Of a stretch of 46,126 bases of DNA, positions 18,811 through 27,026 are shown in pieces. How positions within the stretch are numbered: the stretch's first letter is position 1; every line of letters begins with the position of its first letter. Position numbers and translations under genes: made by a program. The notes under the pieces are model-generated. The model searched no databases, was not told the origin of the DNA, and saw only the letters and a program-made list of their open reading frames with translations. Origin of the DNA: a bacterium (lineage in GTDB: Bacteria; Elusimicrobiota; Elusimicrobia; Elusimicrobiales; UBA9959); the NCBI GenBank assembly GCA_021811315.1, contig JAJZPF010000020.1, positions 1 to 46,126 on the forward strand, read 5' to 3'.

Positions 18811-18843
18811 AAAAAAGGGAAGCCCAAAAAGCTTCCCTTTTTT
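18811..18843. terminator. Bidirectional intrinsic terminator
   Basis: A 13-bp perfect stem (AAAAAAGGGAAGC / GCTTCCCTTTTTT) with a 7-nt loop lies between the plus-strand receiver gene and the convergent queG. A/T flanks on both sides allow termination in both directions. Confidence 0.9.
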
Positions 18844-18848
18844 ATTTA

Positions 18849-18866
18849 TATCGAGGCTCAACCTCA
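18849..18866. repeat. Copy 2 of the 18-nt hairpin motif
   Basis: TATCGAGG-CTCAA-CCTCA; flanks identical to 7003-7020 with the loop reverse-complemented. It lies between the bidirectional terminator and the queG stop. Confidence 0.3.
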
Positions 18867-18874
18867 ATAGACTA

Positions 18875-19687
18875 TTACTGCTTATTATGGGGGCAGGCTT
18901 CCTGGCAGAGGTCGCAGCCGTAGGCCCAGCTTTTGGTTTTGGCAGCGATAGAAGAGGGGATTTTTTCTTTGGACTGGGTGGTCCAGTAGGAGAGGCAGAG
19001 AGCGGGGTCCAAGGCTCCGGCTTTCAGGGCGCCGGTGGGGCAGGCTTTGAAGCAGAGGTCGCAGGCGCCGCAAGAGTCATCTATGGGCGCATCCTGTTCT
19101 AATTTGAGATCCAGGGCGATGCCGCCCAAAAAGAAGTAGCTGCCAAGTTCGCGCGAAAGAAGGAGGGTGTTCTTCCCCCTGAAGCCCAGGCCGGCCTGCC
19201 TGGCCAGTTCTTTTTCCGTCACCGGCGAAGTATCGCAGAAAATTTTACCTTCTACTGCGGGGAATTCTTTCTTTAGCGCTTCAAGCGCGGCCGCGAGTTT
19301 TTCTTTTACGGTCAGGTGATAGTCGCGGCAAAGAGCGTAGCGGGAAATTTTGGCGCCGGGAGCGGCCAGGAGCTCGGGCTGGAACCGCTTCCTGCCGGTT
19401 TTCTTCAGGTAGGCCGCGGGGTCGCCGGCCTTCGCCAGCTCCGCCGCGTAGTCCATGCCCGGCTCCCAGTACCTGAAAGCGCAGACAAGGACGGAACCCG
19501 CGGCGGGAAACCAGTTCTTTATATTTTTTCTTTTGAGAGGATCGCGGCTGAGGTAGGCCAGGCCGCCGGGCGCGGCCTTTACGGCTTCGGAAAATCTTTC
19601 GAACTCTTCCAGGTCCGCCGCGGGCGCTATACCGGCCGCAGACGCGCCGCAGGCCAGCGCTATGGCCTTTACCCGCGCTTCGTTCAC
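18875..19687 (-). CDS. queG: Epoxyqueuosine reductase QueG (short form)
   Basis: QueG reduces epoxyqueuosine to queuosine in tRNA using cobalamin and two 4Fe-4S clusters. The 270-residue product has the DUF1730 region, the catalytic-region segment CDTSPVTEKELA (D152), and ferredoxin cysteines C206, C209, C212, C216 plus C231, C258, C261, C265. All eight cluster ligands are present although the protein stops five residues after the last Cys; longer homologues carry a C-terminal extension. It starts at GTG, overlapping the birA stop by 4 nt (GTGA). Other queuosine genes are absent from the window. Confidence 0.88.
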   Translation of the reverse strand: MNEARVKAIALACGASAAGIAPAADLEEFERFSEAVKAAPGGLAYLSRDPLKRKNIKNWFPAAGSVLVCAFRYWEPGMDYAAELAKAGDPAAYLKKTGRKRFQPELLAAPGAKISRYALCRDYHLTVKEKLAAALEALKKEFPAVEGKIFCDTSPVTEKELARQAGLGFRGKNTLLLSRELGSYFFLGGIALDLKLEQDAPIDDSCGACDLCFKACPTGALKAGALDPALCLSYWTTQSKEKIPSSIAAKTKSWAYGCDLCQEACPHNKQ

Positions 19688-20292
19688 GACTTGGCCTGAC
19701 TGCCGTAGGCCCAGGCCGAGTAGCGCAGCCAGAAGATCTTGAGGAATTCCTTCAGGAACTCTTCCCTTGAAACATTCGCGCCCTTAATGGCCTTAACGCT
19801 GACGGCGGTATCGAGCTTAACGGTATTGTTGAGATTAACGCCCACGCCAAGCAGCAGCCAGCTTACGTCCCCGCTTATCGAGGAGGACTCGGTAAGGATG
19901 CCGGAGACCTTAAGCCACTTGCGGCGCCGCGGATGCCAGGCGTAAACGTCGTTCGGTTTCTTTATGCGGGTCTTTATGCCGTAAAGCGCGGTTATCGCTT
20001 CGGCCACGGCTTCGCCGCTGAGCACGCTCAGCTCCGGCAGGAATTTAATTTCGGTCTCCGGCTTCATCAGAAGCGTCATGTAAAGCCCGCCGCGGCCGGA
20101 CTCCCATTCGCGGTCCTGCTGGCCCCTGCCGCCGCTTTGGGTCTCGGCCAGCACCAGGGTCTTCTCGGCCGTCCCTTCCAGGGCCAGCTCGCGCGCCACC
20201 GACTGGGTGGAATCGACTTCCTCCAGGCAGACTATCTTGCTTATGCCGGGCAGGGTCCCGAGATTTAAATTTTCGCAATAACATTTTTTCAT
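19684..20292 (-). CDS. birA: Biotin--[acetyl-CoA-carboxylase] ligase (catalytic domain only)
   Basis: A 202-residue biotin protein ligase with GGRGQQDREWES and GGLYMTLL (biotinyl-AMP site), KKPNDVY and KVSGILTE. There is no N-terminal helix-turn-helix, so it should attach biotin to carboxyl carrier protein but not repress biotin genes (the monofunctional type). The start overlaps the nadC stop by 4 nt (ATGA) and the end overlaps queG by 4 nt, so the three are one translationally coupled unit. Confidence 0.92.
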   Translation of the reverse strand: MKKCYCENLNLGTLPGISKIVCLEEVDSTQSVARELALEGTAEKTLVLAETQSGGRGQQDREWESGRGGLYMTLLMKPETEIKFLPELSVLSGEAVAEAITALYGIKTRIKKPNDVYAWHPRRRKWLKVSGILTESSSISGDVSWLLLGVGVNLNNTVKLDTAVSVKAIKGANVSREEFLKEFLKIFWLRYSAWAYGSQAKS

Positions 20293-21137
20293 TTTGTTTT
20301 TACCTCGAAAGAGATGTCCAGGGGTTTCGCCCCGCTGGTTATGGACCCGACGGAAATGCGGTCCGCTCCAAGCCTGGAATAGCGCGCGGCCTTCGCCAGG
20401 TCCACGCCCCCGGAGATCTCCGTCTCCGGCTTTTTCCCTTTATACGCCCGGATGAGCGCTATCGCCTTCTTCATTTCCGCGAAATTCATATTGTCCAGCA
20501 TCAGGACGTCCGCGCCCAGCGGCAGAAAAGCTTTTACCTGCGCCAGGCTCTGGGCTTCTATTTCTATCTTCAGCCCCGGTTTGGCCTTCCGCATCGCGGC
20601 TATCCTGCCGGCGAGTTTGGCCGGGCTGCCGCCGGCCAGGGCCACATGGTTATCCTTTATCATGGCCATGTCGTAAAGCCCCATCCGGTGGTTAACCGCC
20701 CCCCCGCAGGCCGAAGCGTACTTTTCCACGGCCCGGAGGCCGGGCAGGGTCTTCCGGGTATCATAGATCCTGGTCCGGCCGCCCTTCAGAACGGAAGAAA
20801 AAAGCGCGGCCCTGGTGGCCACGCCGCTCATATGCTGCAGAAAATTCAATGCCGTGCGCTCGGCGGTAAGGATGGAAGCGGGGCCCTCGACCTTAGCGAG
20901 GACAGCGCCTTTTCCGACTCGGGAACCGTCTTTGACCAGGGCTTTGACTTTTGAACCGGGCGCCGCCAGTTCGAACACCCGTTTAACCACGCCCAGGCCG
21001 CAGACCACGCCGCCGGCCTTGGCCCGCAGCTCTCCGTAAAACCGCGTTCCCATGGGGACAAAGAACCGGGTAGTGACGTCGCCGGCGCCTATATCTTCCC
21101 GGAGGGCCGTCTTTATAACAGCGTCAAATTCTTTCAT
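20289..21137 (-). CDS. nadC: Nicotinate-nucleotide pyrophosphorylase (quinolinate phosphoribosyltransferase)
   Basis: A 282-residue NadC of normal length, making nicotinate mononucleotide from quinolinate and PRPP in NAD synthesis. Motifs: FLQHMSGVAT, DTRKTLPGLR, GGAVNHRMGLYDMAMIKDNH and EIEAQSLAQ. The C-terminal barrel ends in the usual GADRISVGSIT. It starts 23 nt after the second nucleotidyltransferase gene and overlaps birA by 4 nt. nadA and nadB are not in the window. Confidence 0.95.
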   Translation of the reverse strand: MKEFDAVIKTALREDIGAGDVTTRFFVPMGTRFYGELRAKAGGVVCGLGVVKRVFELAAPGSKVKALVKDGSRVGKGAVLAKVEGPASILTAERTALNFLQHMSGVATRAALFSSVLKGGRTRIYDTRKTLPGLRAVEKYASACGGAVNHRMGLYDMAMIKDNHVALAGGSPAKLAGRIAAMRKAKPGLKIEIEAQSLAQVKAFLPLGADVLMLDNMNFAEMKKAIALIRAYKGKKPETEISGGVDLAKAARYSRLGADRISVGSITSGAKPLDISFEVKTK

Positions 21138-21160
21138 TAACCCAATTTTACCATTTTCCG

Positions 21161-21469
21161 CTATTTCTTCCGGGTTTCCTGGATCAGGACGCCGGTCTTT
21201 TTCATCTCTTTGCGGTAATTGGCGCCGGTGGCGGCCCAGCAGATGGTCTCTACGCGGAAAGGGAAGCAGGCCTCCCGGAACGCGGCCGCCAGTTTCTCGA
21301 GCCTCGCGGGCGCCAGCGGCTTGTCCGACATCACGACCAGGTCGAGATAGGAATGCTTCTTGTTCACGCCCGCGGCGCGCGAGCCGTAGACGAGCACGTC
21401 GAATTCCCCCACATTGGCGGCGAGAATGGTTTTGACTTTTTTAAGATAAGCCGGTTTCAGGTCTATCAT
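21161..21469 (-). CDS. Small nucleotidyltransferase-fold protein, altered active site (copy 1)
   Basis: A 102-residue protein resembling minimal nucleotidyltransferases (MNT): VYGSRAAG gives the GS motif, but the usual GS-x10-D-x-D reads GS-x10-Y-L-D, so the first metal-binding Asp is Tyr. The third acidic position (VETICW, where MNTs often have a VD motif) has Glu. MNT proteins are commonly antitoxins paired with HEPN toxins, but no HEPN-like gene is adjacent. It is a tandem duplicate of the next gene upstream (same length, identical first six residues MIDLKP and shared KKTGVLIQE end). Activity is uncertain: it could be degenerate, structural, or a variant enzyme. Confidence 0.72.
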   Translation of the reverse strand: MIDLKPAYLKKVKTILAANVGEFDVLVYGSRAAGVNKKHSYLDLVVMSDKPLAPARLEKLAAAFREACFPFRVETICWAATGANYRKEMKKTGVLIQETRKK

Positions 21470-21480
21470 AGCGCGCTTAT

Positions 21481-21789
21481 TTATTTTTTAGGGGATTCCT
21501 GGATAAGGACGCCGGTCTTTTTGATCACCTTGCGGAAGGAGTTCCCGGTGGCGGCCCAATCTATCGTTTCCACGCGGAAAGGGAGGCTGGCCGCGGTAAA
21601 AGCGGCGGCCATCTTCTCGAGCCGCGGCGACACCAGGGGCTTCTCGGTGAGCACGGCGAGGTCCAGGTAGGAGAACTTCTTGGCCGTGCCCTCCGCGCGG
21701 GAGCCGTAAACCAGCACGTCGAACTCCGGAACGTGGCCGGCAAGGATATTCTTAACTTTTTTCAGGAAAATCGGCTTTAGATCGATCAT
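21481..21789 (-). CDS. Small nucleotidyltransferase-fold protein, altered active site (copy 2)
   Basis: A 102-residue paralogue of the next gene downstream, 11 nt away. VYGSRAEG supplies the GS motif; the Asp pair again reads Y-L-D (SYLDLAV). The third position region is VETIDW, keeping an Asp that copy 1 has lost to Cys. It is the first gene of the run leading into nadC-birA-queG. A possible promoter (GGGACA, 16 nt, TATATA at 21857-21884) lies about 70 nt upstream. The Tyr is kept in both copies, so the change predates the duplication or is selected. Confidence 0.72.
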   Translation of the reverse strand: MIDLKPIFLKKVKNILAGHVPEFDVLVYGSRAEGTAKKFSYLDLAVLTEKPLVSPRLEKMAAAFTAASLPFRVETIDWAATGNSFRKVIKKTGVLIQESPKK

Positions 21790-22074
21790 AGTTGCGTTCT
21801 GCCTTTAAATCCGCGGATACTGCCGCGAAGATGCGCTGATGGGACGCCAAAACCCCTATATATCTTTTACCAAATGCCTGTCCCCATAGCAAGATAAACT
21901 TCGCTCAATTCCATAAAATCCGCGGAAATTCGGGCTTTGCGACCCGTTTACGCCGCGCGCCGGCTTTAAACGCCCATATTGTAACATTGGTTACATAGGC
22001 GAAAGTTAACAAAAAATCAATATAAAAACGCGCAAATTATGATATATTTTGTTCAGGGTTAGAGGGGAGCGAAC
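21790..22074. other. Divergent intergenic region
   Basis: About 285 nt between the nucleotidyltransferase pair (minus) and a receiver gene (plus). It holds a possible minus-strand promoter (-35 at 21879-21884, -10 at 21857-21862), two copies of AAATCCGCGGA about 110 nt apart, an inverted repeat at 21980-21995, and an AT-rich stretch next to the receiver gene. No ORF or RNA gene was recognised. Confidence 0.4.
21980..21995. promoter_or_regulatory. Operator-like inverted repeat
   Basis: TGTAAC-ATTG-GTTACA, a perfect 6-bp palindrome about 80 nt upstream of the receiver gene at 22075. Position and symmetry suit a dimeric regulator; which one is unknown. Confidence 0.35.
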
Positions 22075-22494
22075 ATGAGCAAGATATTGGTAGTAGAGGA
22101 CGAAGAGAGCATTACGGAGCTTTTGAAGCTCTATCTCGAGTCGGAAGGCCACCTTGTCGTCACCACGGACAAGGGCAAAACCGCCATCGAGTGGATCAAG
22201 GAGATCCACGTGGACCTGGCCATAGTGGACCTGGGGCTGCCCGACATCAGCGGCTTCGAAGTCTGCCGCAGCATCAAGGACAATCCAAAGACGAGGTCCA
22301 TCCCGATAATAATATTGACCGGCAATACCTCCAACAATGCCAAGATAGAGGGCAATATGGAAGCGAATGCCGACCTGTTCCTGAACAAGCCTATAAGCAT
22401 GGACGACCTGAAGAAGGCCGTGACGATGATGTTCGAGAAAGCGGCGAAGAAGAAACTGCTGCTGCGCAATTCCTTAAGAACCAGGTTCGATTGA
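22075..22494 (+). CDS. Stand-alone receiver-domain response regulator with basic tail
   Basis: A 139-residue receiver with E8-D9, phospho-acceptor D52 (IVDLGLPD), T82 and K105 (NKPI). After the receiver fold (to about 120) is a short basic tail (KAAKKKLLLRNSLRTRF), not a known output domain. ATG 22075 has a strong GAGGGGAG ribosome site. It converges with rsmE, 7 nt away, with no visible terminator between. Confidence 0.87.
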   Translation: MSKILVVEDEESITELLKLYLESEGHLVVTTDKGKTAIEWIKEIHVDLAIVDLGLPDISGFEVCRSIKDNPKTRSIPIIILTGNTSNNAKIEGNMEANADLFLNKPISMDDLKKAVTMMFEKAAKKKLLLRNSLRTRFD

Positions 22495-22501
22495 TCATTT
22501 A

Positions 22502-23212
22502 CTACCCGAGGCGGGTAAGCAGGGCGGAAGCGGCCGATAAACAGGCTGTTTCCGCCCTTAAAGTATACAACCCGAGATTCATGAAAGCCGCGCCTTTTGA
22601 CCGCGCGAATTCGAGCTCGCCCTTCGTAAAGCCGCCCTCCGGCCCCACAAAAAGCTTCAGCCCGGCGCCGCCGGCGAGCCCCCTGACCGCTTCGTCGGGA
22701 GCCGGGCCGTCGGGCGAAGCGATAACCGAAGCTCCCCCCGCCGCCAGAAGATCGTCGAATTTTTCCGGCTTGCGCAGTTCGGGCAGGACGCCGCGGCCGC
22801 ACTGCTTGGAAGCGGCCACCAGGATCTGGCCCAGCCTGCCGGCGCGCCTGTCCCAGTCGCTGAAAAGGTCGAACTGCACCCGCGAAGCCATCACGGGCTG
22901 GAAGACCTCCACGCCCGCCTCGGTGCAGTGCTCCAGGATGCTCTCCAGGGCGGGCTTCGCCACCACGGCGAAGCAGAGGGTAAGCTTCGTTCTATACTCG
23001 GGGCTGGGGAGCTTTTCTTTGACCGAGCCGGTGACCCGGTCGCCGATGACGGACTTGAGCACCGCGCGGTAGCGGTTCCCCTTCCCGTCGAAGATCTCTA
23101 TCTCGTCGCCCGCGCGGGCGCGCGCCGCCCTGGCGATATGGGCGGCCTCCTCGGGCCCGGCGAAGAATTCGCCTTCGCGCATATTTTCCGCCGGGATCAG
23201 GTATTGGGGCAT
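22502..23212 (-). CDS. rsmE: 16S rRNA (uracil-1498-N3)-methyltransferase
   Basis: A 236-residue SPOUT methyltransferase of the RsmE family. An N-terminal PUA-like part (about 1-70) precedes the knotted domain with VGPEGGFTKGELEFA and LGLYTLRAETA at the SAM-binding knot. It methylates U1498 of 16S rRNA in the 30S subunit. It starts 17 nt after dnaJ as the last gene of the heat-shock operon, a linkage also common in Firmicutes. Confidence 0.94.
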   Translation of the reverse strand: MPQYLIPAENMREGEFFAGPEEAAHIARAARARAGDEIEIFDGKGNRYRAVLKSVIGDRVTGSVKEKLPSPEYRTKLTLCFAVVAKPALESILEHCTEAGVEVFQPVMASRVQFDLFSDWDRRAGRLGQILVAASKQCGRGVLPELRKPEKFDDLLAAGGASVIASPDGPAPDEAVRGLAGGAGLKLFVGPEGGFTKGELEFARSKGAAFMNLGLYTLRAETACLSAASALLTRLG

Positions 23213-23229
23213 ATGGGGAAAGACCGCGG

Positions 23230-24357
23230 CTAGCCCAGTATCTTCTTAAAAAAACCTTTCTCTTTGTCCTCGGCCGGCGCCTCGTGCCCGGCTATTTTCG
23301 CGAGCTCTTCGAAAAGTTCGCGCTGGCGGGGGGTAAGTTCGTGCGGGACTTCCAGCTTTACCTGAACCAGCAGGTCCCCTCGGTCCTTGCCGGAGGTCGC
23401 GGTCATCCCCTGGCCGTGTACCCTGAAAACCTTGCCGTGCTGGGTGCCTTGCGGGATCCTGATCTTGATCCGGCCGCCTTCGATGACCGGGACTTCCACC
23501 TCGCCGCCTAGCGCGGCCTGCCACACGGCCACCTGGCACACGTAGACCAGGTCGCGGCCCTGCCGCTCGAAATGCGGGTGGTGCTTCAGCCTCACCTGTA
23601 TATAGAGGTCCCCGGAATCCCCGCCGCGCAGCCCGGCGTCCCCGCCGCCGGAAACGCGCAGCACGGCGCCCTCTTCGACGCCGGCGGGCAGCTTGATATT
23701 TATGGAGGCCCTCTTCTTCTGGCGGCCGGCGCCTTCGCAGGCCTTGCACGGGGTGGAGATCACCTCGCCCTGGCCGCCGCACTCGGGGCAGGCCTGGCTG
23801 AAAGAGAAAAAGCCCTGTGAATACTGGACCCGGCCCGCGCCGCGGCAGGCGGGGCATTTGCGGATGCCGGTCTTGCCGCGCGCGCCGGTTCCGTCGCATT
23901 CCTGGCAGACTTCGGTGCGCTCGAGGTCGAGAGGGACCTTAACGCCGGTAAAAGCCTCCTCCAGCGTTATCTCCGCTTCTTCCTTTAAGTCGGCTCCGCG
24001 GCGCGAGCGCGGCTTGCCGCGCCCCCCGCCCTGGCCCTGCGTGAAGAGGTTCTCGAAAAGGTCCCCGAACATGTCCCCCAGGTCGGCGCCCTGGAAGCCG
24101 CCGAAACCGCCGCGACCGCCGCCCGCGCCGGCCTTGAGGCCCTCGGCGCCGTACTGGTCGTAGACCTGGCGTTTTTCAGGAGTGGACAGAACCTCGTAGG
24201 CCTCGTTGATCTCTTTGAAAGCGGCCTCGGAATCGTTGTTCCCGGGGTTCCGGTCGGGATGGTGCTTCATCGCCAGCTTCCGGTAAGCGGACTTTATCTC
24301 GTCCGGGTTAGCGTTGCGGGCCACGCCCAGCGTGCGGTAGTAATCGTTTGAGGCCAT
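23230..24357 (-). CDS. dnaJ: Chaperone protein DnaJ
   Basis: A 375-residue type I J-protein: J domain (about 5-70) with HPD, a Gly/Phe-rich linker ([10 protein letters not shown] region, with an Arg-rich insertion KPRSRRGAD), four CxxCxGxG zinc repeats ([32 protein letters not shown]), and C-terminal substrate domains. It stimulates DnaK ATPase and delivers unfolded protein. A 124-nt gap with repeats and a large imperfect hairpin separates it from dnaK. The ATG has no strong Shine-Dalgarno. Confidence 0.97.
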   Translation of the reverse strand: MASNDYYRTLGVARNANPDEIKSAYRKLAMKHHPDRNPGNNDSEAAFKEINEAYEVLSTPEKRQVYDQYGAEGLKAGAGGGRGGFGGFQGADLGDMFGDLFENLFTQGQGGGRGKPRSRRGADLKEEAEITLEEAFTGVKVPLDLERTEVCQECDGTGARGKTGIRKCPACRGAGRVQYSQGFFSFSQACPECGGQGEVISTPCKACEGAGRQKKRASINIKLPAGVEEGAVLRVSGGGDAGLRGGDSGDLYIQVRLKHHPHFERQGRDLVYVCQVAVWQAALGGEVEVPVIEGGRIKIRIPQGTQHGKVFRVHGQGMTATSGKDRGDLLVQVKLEVPHELTPRQRELFEELAKIAGHEAPAEDKEKGFFKKILG

Positions 24358-24368
24358 AAAATAGATCG

Positions 24369-24474
24369 AGAATCAAGAATCGAGAATCGGGAATCAAAAA
24401 TCGGGAACTTGGTAAAGGGCCGGGAACCAGGAAGCGCGTTTCCGCGGTCCTCGATTCCCGACCCCTGTTACCAA
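24369..24474. repeat. Intergenic repeat: 7-nt tandem units plus a 66-bp imperfect inverted repeat
   Basis: From 24369 to 24403 there are five 7-nt units close to AGAATCG. From 24409 to 24474 an imperfect inverted repeat begins TTGGTAA and ends TTACCAA, with further pairing (GGGAA / TTCCC) inside. On the minus strand the hairpin follows the dnaK stop by about 7 nt and has no T-tract, so it may stabilise the dnaK message or reduce dnaJ expression rather than terminate. Confidence 0.55.
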
Positions 24475-24481
24475 TTTTAGC

Positions 24482-26350
24482 TTATTTCTTCTTTTCGTCC
24501 ACCACTTCCGCGTCCACGACGTCGTCCTTGCCGCCGGCGGACGCCTTGGCGCCCTCGGGCGCGGGACCGGCGCCGGCCGGGTTGGCCTTCGCCTGGGAGG
24601 CCTTATAGACCGCCTCGCCCAGCTTCTGGGAGACCTGGATAAGGGCTTCCTTCGCTTTCTTCACCTTCTCCATGTCGTCGCCCTTCATCGCGTCCTTCAT
24701 TTCGCCGATAGCGCGGTCGACGGCCAGGCGGTCGTCCTGGGAGATCTTGTCGCCGTGCTCTTTCAGCGCCTTCTCGGTGGTGTAGAGGACGGTGTCGGCC
24801 TCGTTCTTGGTCTCCACCTTTTCCTTGTATTTCTTATCGTCGTCGGCGAACTTCTCCGCCTGCTTGACGAATTTGTCGATATCGTCCTTGGACAGCTTGT
24901 TGGGAGCGCTGATGGTGATATGCTGCGCCTTGCCGGTGCCGAGGTCCTTGGCGTGCACCTGCAGGATGCCGTTGGCGTCGATGTCGAAGGACACCTCGAT
25001 CTGCGGCATGCCGCGCGGCGCCGGGGGGATGCCGTCCAGGTCGAACTTGCCCAGCGACACGTTGCCCTCGCCCATGGCCATGGCGCGCTCGCCCTGGATC
25101 ACGTGGATGGTGACGGCGGGCTGGTTATCGGCCGCGGTCGAGAAGATCTGCGACTTCTTGGCCGGGATGGTGGTGTTCTTGTCGATGAGCGGGGTGCGCA
25201 CGCCGCCCAGCGTCTCGATGCCGAGCGTGAGCGGGGTGACGTCCAGCAGGAGCACGTCCTTCACGTCGCCGGTCAGCACCGCGGCCTGCACGGCCGCGCC
25301 GGAAGCGACGCATTCCATCGGGTCCACGCCGTGCTCGATCTTCTTGCCCACAAAGTCCTCTATGAACTTCTGCACGATGGGCATGCGGGTCGGGCCGCCG
25401 ACGAGGATGATGCGGCTGATGTCGGAAGTCTTGAGCTTCGCGTCGGTAAGCGCGGTATCTATGGATTTCTGGCAGCGCTTGACGATGCTGTCCACCAGGC
25501 TCTCGAGGCGGGCGCGGGAGAGCTTCAGCGCCATATGCTTGGGGCCGGTGGCGTCGGCCGAAATGAAGGGCAGGTTGATCTCGGTCTCCATCGTGGTGGA
25601 GAGCTCGATCTTGGCCTTTTCCGCGGCTTCCTTGATGCGCTGCGTCGAAGTGGCGTCCTTCATCAGGTCGATGCCGGTGTCCTTGCGGAACTCGCCGGCT
25701 ATGAATTCCACCAGGGCCTTGTCCATGTCGGTGCCGCCCAGCTGGGTGTCGCCCGAGGTGGAAATAACGTCGAAGGTTCCTTCTTTGCCCATCTCCATGA
25801 TGGTCACGTCGAGCGTGCCGCCGCCCAGGTCGAACACCATTATTTTCTGGTCCTTGCCCTCTTTGTCTATGCCGTAGGCCAGCGCGGCGGCCGTGGGCTC
25901 ATTGACCAGGCGGACCACTTCGAGGCCGGCTATCGTGCCGGCGTCCTTGGTGGCCTGGCGCTGGTTGTCGTTGAAGTAGGCCGGCACGGTGATAACGGCC
26001 TTCTCAACCTTTTCACCCAGGAAAGCTTCGGCGTCGCGCTTCACTTTCTGAAGCAGGAAGGCCGCCAGCTGCTGGGGCGTGAACTCTTTGCCCGAGATGC
26101 TGTACTTGTGGTCGGTGCCCATCTTCCGCTTGAAGGCGGAAACGGTGCCTTCGGGGTTGGCCACGGCCTGCCTGCGGGCGGGCTCGCCCACCAGCATCTG
26201 GCCGTCTTTGGCGAAAGCCACGTAGGACGGGAAAGCCTTCCCGCCCAGGCTGGTGCCTTCGGCCGAGGGGATGATGGTGACTTTTCCGCCTTCCATCACC
26301 GCCGCCGCCGTATTCGAAGTTCCAAGGTCTATGCCTATTATCTTTGCCAT
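24482..26350 (-). CDS. dnaK: Molecular chaperone DnaK (Hsp70)
   Basis: A 622-residue Hsp70 of normal length. The nucleotide-binding domain (1 to about 370) has [25 protein letters not shown] and [10 protein letters not shown]. Then come the linker ([19 protein letters not shown]), the substrate domain and a helical lid with an acidic C-terminal EVV-type tail. It folds and protects cytoplasmic proteins with DnaJ and GrpE, encoded on each side. GGAGG precedes the ATG by 7 nt, a strong ribosome site. Confidence 0.98.
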   Translation of the reverse strand: MAKIIGIDLGTSNTAAAVMEGGKVTIIPSAEGTSLGGKAFPSYVAFAKDGQMLVGEPARRQAVANPEGTVSAFKRKMGTDHKYSISGKEFTPQQLAAFLLQKVKRDAEAFLGEKVEKAVITVPAYFNDNQRQATKDAGTIAGLEVVRLVNEPTAAALAYGIDKEGKDQKIMVFDLGGGTLDVTIMEMGKEGTFDVISTSGDTQLGGTDMDKALVEFIAGEFRKDTGIDLMKDATSTQRIKEAAEKAKIELSTTMETEINLPFISADATGPKHMALKLSRARLESLVDSIVKRCQKSIDTALTDAKLKTSDISRIILVGGPTRMPIVQKFIEDFVGKKIEHGVDPMECVASGAAVQAAVLTGDVKDVLLLDVTPLTLGIETLGGVRTPLIDKNTTIPAKKSQIFSTAADNQPAVTIHVIQGERAMAMGEGNVSLGKFDLDGIPPAPRGMPQIEVSFDIDANGILQVHAKDLGTGKAQHITISAPNKLSKDDIDKFVKQAEKFADDDKKYKEKVETKNEADTVLYTTEKALKEHGDKISQDDRLAVDRAIGEMKDAMKGDDMEKVKKAKEALIQVSQKLGEAVYKASQAKANPAGAGPAPEGAKASAGGKDDVVDAEVVDEKKK

Positions 26351-26403
26351 TTTATTATCCTCCGGTTTTCTAAATTATCTGACTACAAATCTTGAACCCC
26401 AGC

Positions 26404-27021
26404 TTACTTTCCCTCGCCGGCCGCCGTATCCGCCGCCGTGTCCGCCGCCGGCGGCTGCTCCGCGGCCGCCTTCTTCTTTGCTATCTTCACCCGCGCCGGG
26501 CGCAGGATCTTGTCGCCGTAGAAGAAGCCTTTCTGCAGTTCCTCCACCACGAACCCGTCGTTCTCCTCGGTCCCGTCGACGATGCCGAGGATCTCCGAGG
26601 CCATGGGGTCGTAGGGTTTGCCCACCGGCTCCATGGCGCGCAGGCCTTCCGCGTCGAAAACTTTAGAGAACTCCTTGAAGATCATGTCCAGGCCCTTGAG
26701 CGTTTCATCGCCGTTGCCGTTCTCTTTGGCGGTGTTTATATGGGCGTGGGCCGAAAGGAGCATGTCGTAAAGCGGCAGGAGCCTGAGCAGGATGTCCGCC
26801 TTGCCCAGCTTCAGCCATTCCGGCTTTTCCTTGTCCTGGCGCTTGCGGTAGTTCTCGAAGTCCGCCTGCAGCCGCAGAAGCTGGTTGTAATAGTCGTCGG
26901 ACTGCTTCTTCTGCTTCTCCAGTTCCACCCCGGCGACGTCGAGAGCCTGCTCTTCGGCCTCGCAGGAGGGCGCTTCCGCTTTATCCTTGGTCTTTTTCTC
27001 TTCGGCCTTATGGTTTTTCAT
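26404..27021 (-). CDS. grpE: Nucleotide exchange factor GrpE
   Basis: A 205-residue GrpE: a charged N-terminus, a long coiled coil (about 35-90, LLRLQADFENYRKRQ), and the beta domain with GKPYDPMASEILGIV and LQKGFFYGDKILRPARV. It releases ADP from DnaK. An in-frame start at 27054 would run into hrcA; ATG 27021, 5 nt after the hrcA stop, is preferred. The C-terminus (about 185-205) is an Ala/Pro-rich low-complexity tail (ADTAADTAAGEGK). Confidence 0.94.
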   Translation of the reverse strand: MKNHKAEEKKTKDKAEAPSCEAEEQALDVAGVELEKQKKQSDDYYNQLLRLQADFENYRKRQDKEKPEWLKLGKADILLRLLPLYDMLLSAHAHINTAKENGNGDETLKGLDMIFKEFSKVFDAEGLRAMEPVGKPYDPMASEILGIVDGTEENDGFVVEELQKGFFYGDKILRPARVKIAKKKAAAEQPPAADTAADTAAGEGK

Positions 27022-27026
27022 ATAGC

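Noticed and set aside
24755..26395. A 546-codon open frame on the plus strand opposite dnaK
   Set aside because: Composition (Val/Leu/Gly/His-rich, no motifs) is typical of antisense shadow; dnaK is unambiguous.
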